Source of the DNA: Planctomycetota bacterium
GTDB lineage: Bacteria > Planctomycetota > Phycisphaerae > UBA1845 > JANYLN01
Assembly (NCBI GenBank): GCA_025357795.1
Contig: JANYLN010000245.1
Coordinates: forward strand, 1-33,849
Direction of reading: 5' to 3'
Length of the DNA stretch: 33,849 bases
Translations under genes and position numbers: made by a program
Shown: positions 31,969-33,849 of the stretch, in pieces
Layout: every line of letters begins with the position of its first letter
Position numbering within the stretch: the first letter of the stretch is position 1
Notes under the pieces: model-generated
Told to the model about the DNA's origin: nothing
The model's input: only the letters and a program-made list of their open reading frames with translations
Database searches by the model: none

Positions 31969-33849
31969 ATGGGCAAGAAAGTCGCACCAACCAATGGCGC
32001 TCCCAAGACCATCGGTCCGGTTGCCGATCTCGAGCGTCACCTGCCGAGCGACTGGTGGCGGACCCTGTTCAACTCACTCTACCTCAAGACCGATGGCGAT
32101 GTTGTCGAGAACAACAAGAACACCGCCCAGGAAATCGACATGCTCGTCAAGCATGCCAGCCTGGAGATGAATGACCGCATCCTGGATCTGTGCTGCGGCC
32201 AGGGCCGGCACTGCCTGGAACTTGCGCGCCGCGGATTCAAGAATGTCACAGGCGTCGATCGCTCCCGCTACCTGATCCGCCTGGCCAAGAAACGCGCCAA
32301 GAAGGAAGGCGTGCCCGTCAACTTCCACGAGGGCGACGCCCGCAAGTTCCGCCTGCAGGAGAATTTCTTCCACTGCGTCACCCTGATGGGCAACTCCTTC
32401 GGCTACTTCGACCGCGAGGAGGACGATTTCCAGGTTCTCGACGCCGTTAAGCGGGTCCTGGTGCCCAGCGGCCTGGTCGTGATGGACCTAACCGATGGGG
32501 AGTGGATCAAGGCCCACTTCGACAAGCGGTCCTGGGAATGGATCGACGAGGACCACTTCGTCTGTCGCGAACGGTCCCTCTCGGCTGACAGTCGCCGGCT
32601 GATCAGCCGCGAAGTCGTCGTCCACGCCGAAAAAGGCGTCATCGCCGACCAGTTCTACGCCGAGCGGCTCTACACCCGCGATCAGATCAAGGACCTGCTG
32701 GAAAGCGTCGGGTTCGGCGCGGTGCGGTTCTTCGACTGGGTGACCACCGACTCGACCCGCGACCAGGATCTGGGCATGATGGCCCACCGGATGTTCCTGA
32801 CCAGCCGGGCGCCCCGCGAGGTCAGCCTGCCGGCCCGCACCAGCCGCGCCCCCGTCTTCCCGGAGGTCACCGTGGTCATGGGCGACCCAGGCCTCTCCGA
32901 CCCGGTGAAGCGGGAAGGCCAGTTCAACGCCGAGGACTTCGAGACGATCAACAAGCTCAAGGACGCCCTCAACGAGCTGCCGGGCTACAAGTACAGGTAC
33001 GTCAACAACCATACCGGCCTAGTCAACGAGCTGCGCAGCAACCCGCCGCAGTTCGTCTTTAACCTCTGCGACGAGGGCTATATGAACGACCCGTTCATGG
33101 AGCTGCACGTCCCGGCCGCGATGGAGATGCTGGGCATCCCGTATACGGGGGCGGGGCCTGCCTGCCTGGGCCTGTGCTACAACAAGGCCCTGGTCAACGG
33201 CATTGCCCAGAGCCTGGACATCCCCGTGCCGCTCGAGACGTTTTTCAACCCGGATGACCAGTCGGCGACCCTGCCGAGCGTCCTGCCGGCCCTGGTTAAG
33301 CCGAACAGCGGCGACTCCAGCATGGGCATCACCCAGAAGGCCGTCGTCTACTCCGCCGAGGAACTGATCGCCTACATCGACGAGCTGCGGGCGACCCTGC
33401 CGGGCCGCGCCCTGCTGATCCAGGAATACCTGACCGGCCCTGAGTACAGCGTGGGCATCATCGGCAACCCAGGTCAGGCGTATCGCGTGCTGCCCGTCCT
33501 GGAGGTCGACTACAGCGGCCTGCAGGCCGGTCTGCCCAGGATCCTCTCGTACGAGTCGAAGTGGGAGCCGGACTCGCCGTACTGGACCCAGATCAAGTAC
33601 CACGAGGCCCGGATCGACGAGGAGACCCGCCGCAAGCTGATCGACTACTCCAGCCTGCTGTTCGAACGGCTGGCCTGCCGCGATTACGCCCGCTTCGACT
33701 TCCGCGCCGACGCCAGGGGCGAGGTCAAGCTGCTCGAAGTCAACCCCAATCCCGGCTGGTGCTGGGACGGCAAGGTCAACCTCATGGCGGGCTTCTCCGG
33801 CATGCGCTACGCCGAGCTGCTGCGCCAAATTCTGGCCGCCGCCGAGGAG
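31969..33849 (+). CDS. SAM methyltransferase fused to a D-Ala-D-Ala-ligase-like ATP-grasp domain (3' end outside the window)
   Basis: The frame runs open from ATG 31969 to the window edge (627 residues visible). Residues about 25-275 are a class I methyltransferase: motif I LDLCCGQGRHCLELARRG (72-89), GVDRSRYLI, NFHEGDARKF, MGNSFGYF and the post-motif VLVPSGLVVMDLTDGEW. After a linker (about 285-300) comes an ATP-grasp ligase of the D-Ala-D-Ala ligase type: VKPNSGDSSMGITQ (ATP loop), LIQEYLTGPEYSVGIIG, CRDYARFDFRADARGEVKLLEVNPNPGW (metal and ATP residues, about 570-595). Such ligases join amino acids or peptides through an acyl phosphate. Fusion suggests that one enzyme methylates and the other ligates the same small molecule, but the substrate is unknown. 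The ribosome site is weak (AGAGG about 13 bases upstream), so the start is moderately certain. Confidence 0.85.
   Translation, partial: MGKKVAPTNGAPKTIGPVADLERHLPSDWWRTLFNSLYLKTDGDVVENNKNTAQEIDMLVKHASLEMNDRILDLCCGQGRHCLELARRGFKNVTGVDRSRYLIRLAKKRAKKEGVPVNFHEGDARKFRLQENFFHCVTLMGNSFGYFDREEDDFQVLDAVKRVLVPSGLVVMDLTDGEWIKAHFDKRSWEWIDEDHFVCRERSLSADSRRLISREVVVHAEKGVIADQFYAERLYTRDQIKDLLESVGFGAVRFFDWVTTDSTRDQDLGMMAHRMFLTSRAPREVSLPARTSRAPVFPEVTVVMGDPGLSDPVKREGQFNAEDFETINKLKDALNELPGYKYRYVNNHTGLVNELRSNPPQFVFNLCDEGYMNDPFMELHVPAAMEMLGIPYTGAGPACLGLCYNKALVNGIAQSLDIPVPLETFFNPDDQSATLPSVLPALVKPNSGDSSMGITQKAVVYSAEELIAYIDELRATLPGRALLIQEYLTGPEYSVGIIGNPGQAYRVLPVLEVDYSGLQAGLPRILSYESKWEPDSPYWTQIKYHEARIDEETRRKLIDYSSLLFERLACRDYARFDFRADARGEVKLLEVNPNPGWCWDGKVNLMAGFSGMRYAELLRQILAAAEE

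Overview
The window reads as high-GC chromosome of an uncultured planctomycete, most likely class Phycisphaerae. The lineage call is an inference. It rests on GC-rich codon use, the many short threonine/glutamine/proline/alanine ('ATQPA'-type) linkers near protein ends, large secreted proteins of unknown function, a CxxC zinc-ribbon protein of a style common in planctomycetes, and a fused membrane spermidine-synthase relative. No rRNA, tRNA, CRISPR array, integrase or intact insertion sequence was recognised.

Layout. Positions 1-1687 hold debris: a gene tail next to a strand switch at the left edge, a strong intrinsic terminator, a truncated secreted protein, and a chimeric spermidine-synthase-like/TPR remnant. 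Positions 1687-12078 are one peptide-uptake (Opp/Dpp-type) operon with two complete binding-protein/permease/permease sets followed by a single pair of ATPases; several start and stop codons overlap. Positions 12269-16433 carry two tandem, full-length-collinear secreted proteins of an unrecognised family. Positions 16430-20357 (minus strand) hold a periplasmic PrxQ peroxiredoxin, a zinc-ribbon protein coupled to the ribosome-assembly GTPase Der, a cluster of hairpins, and a Gfo/Idh/MocA oxidoreductase. Positions 20513-23586 (minus) hold an unknown protein behind tyrosyl-tRNA synthetase, then a CPBP membrane protease that diverges from trpC (plus, 23758). Between trpC and the next gene lie two gene 5' ends fused face to face, one of them a BlaI-type repressor remnant that keeps its promoter and operator. 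Positions 25130-28216 pair an HtrA-like lipoprotein protease carrying about four PDZ-like repeats with a trypsin-fold protein that has lost the catalytic histidine and serine. Positions 28430-31584 (minus) form a PIG-L deacetylase / GT4 glycosyltransferase / glycosidase operon. From 31969 to the right edge runs a methyltransferase fused to a D-Ala-D-Ala-ligase-like ATP-grasp domain, cut by the window.

How the parts work together. The Opp operon would import peptides through two pores powered by shared ATPases. The HtrA/pseudoprotease pair and PrxQ point to envelope protein quality control and peroxide defence. Der and TyrS are housekeeping. The best candidates for undescribed biology are the tandem secreted family (12269-16433), the protease/pseudoprotease pair, the deacetylase-GT4-glycosidase operon and the methyltransferase-ATP-grasp fusion. 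The several broken genes could reflect real genome decay or misassembly of a metagenome-derived contig.
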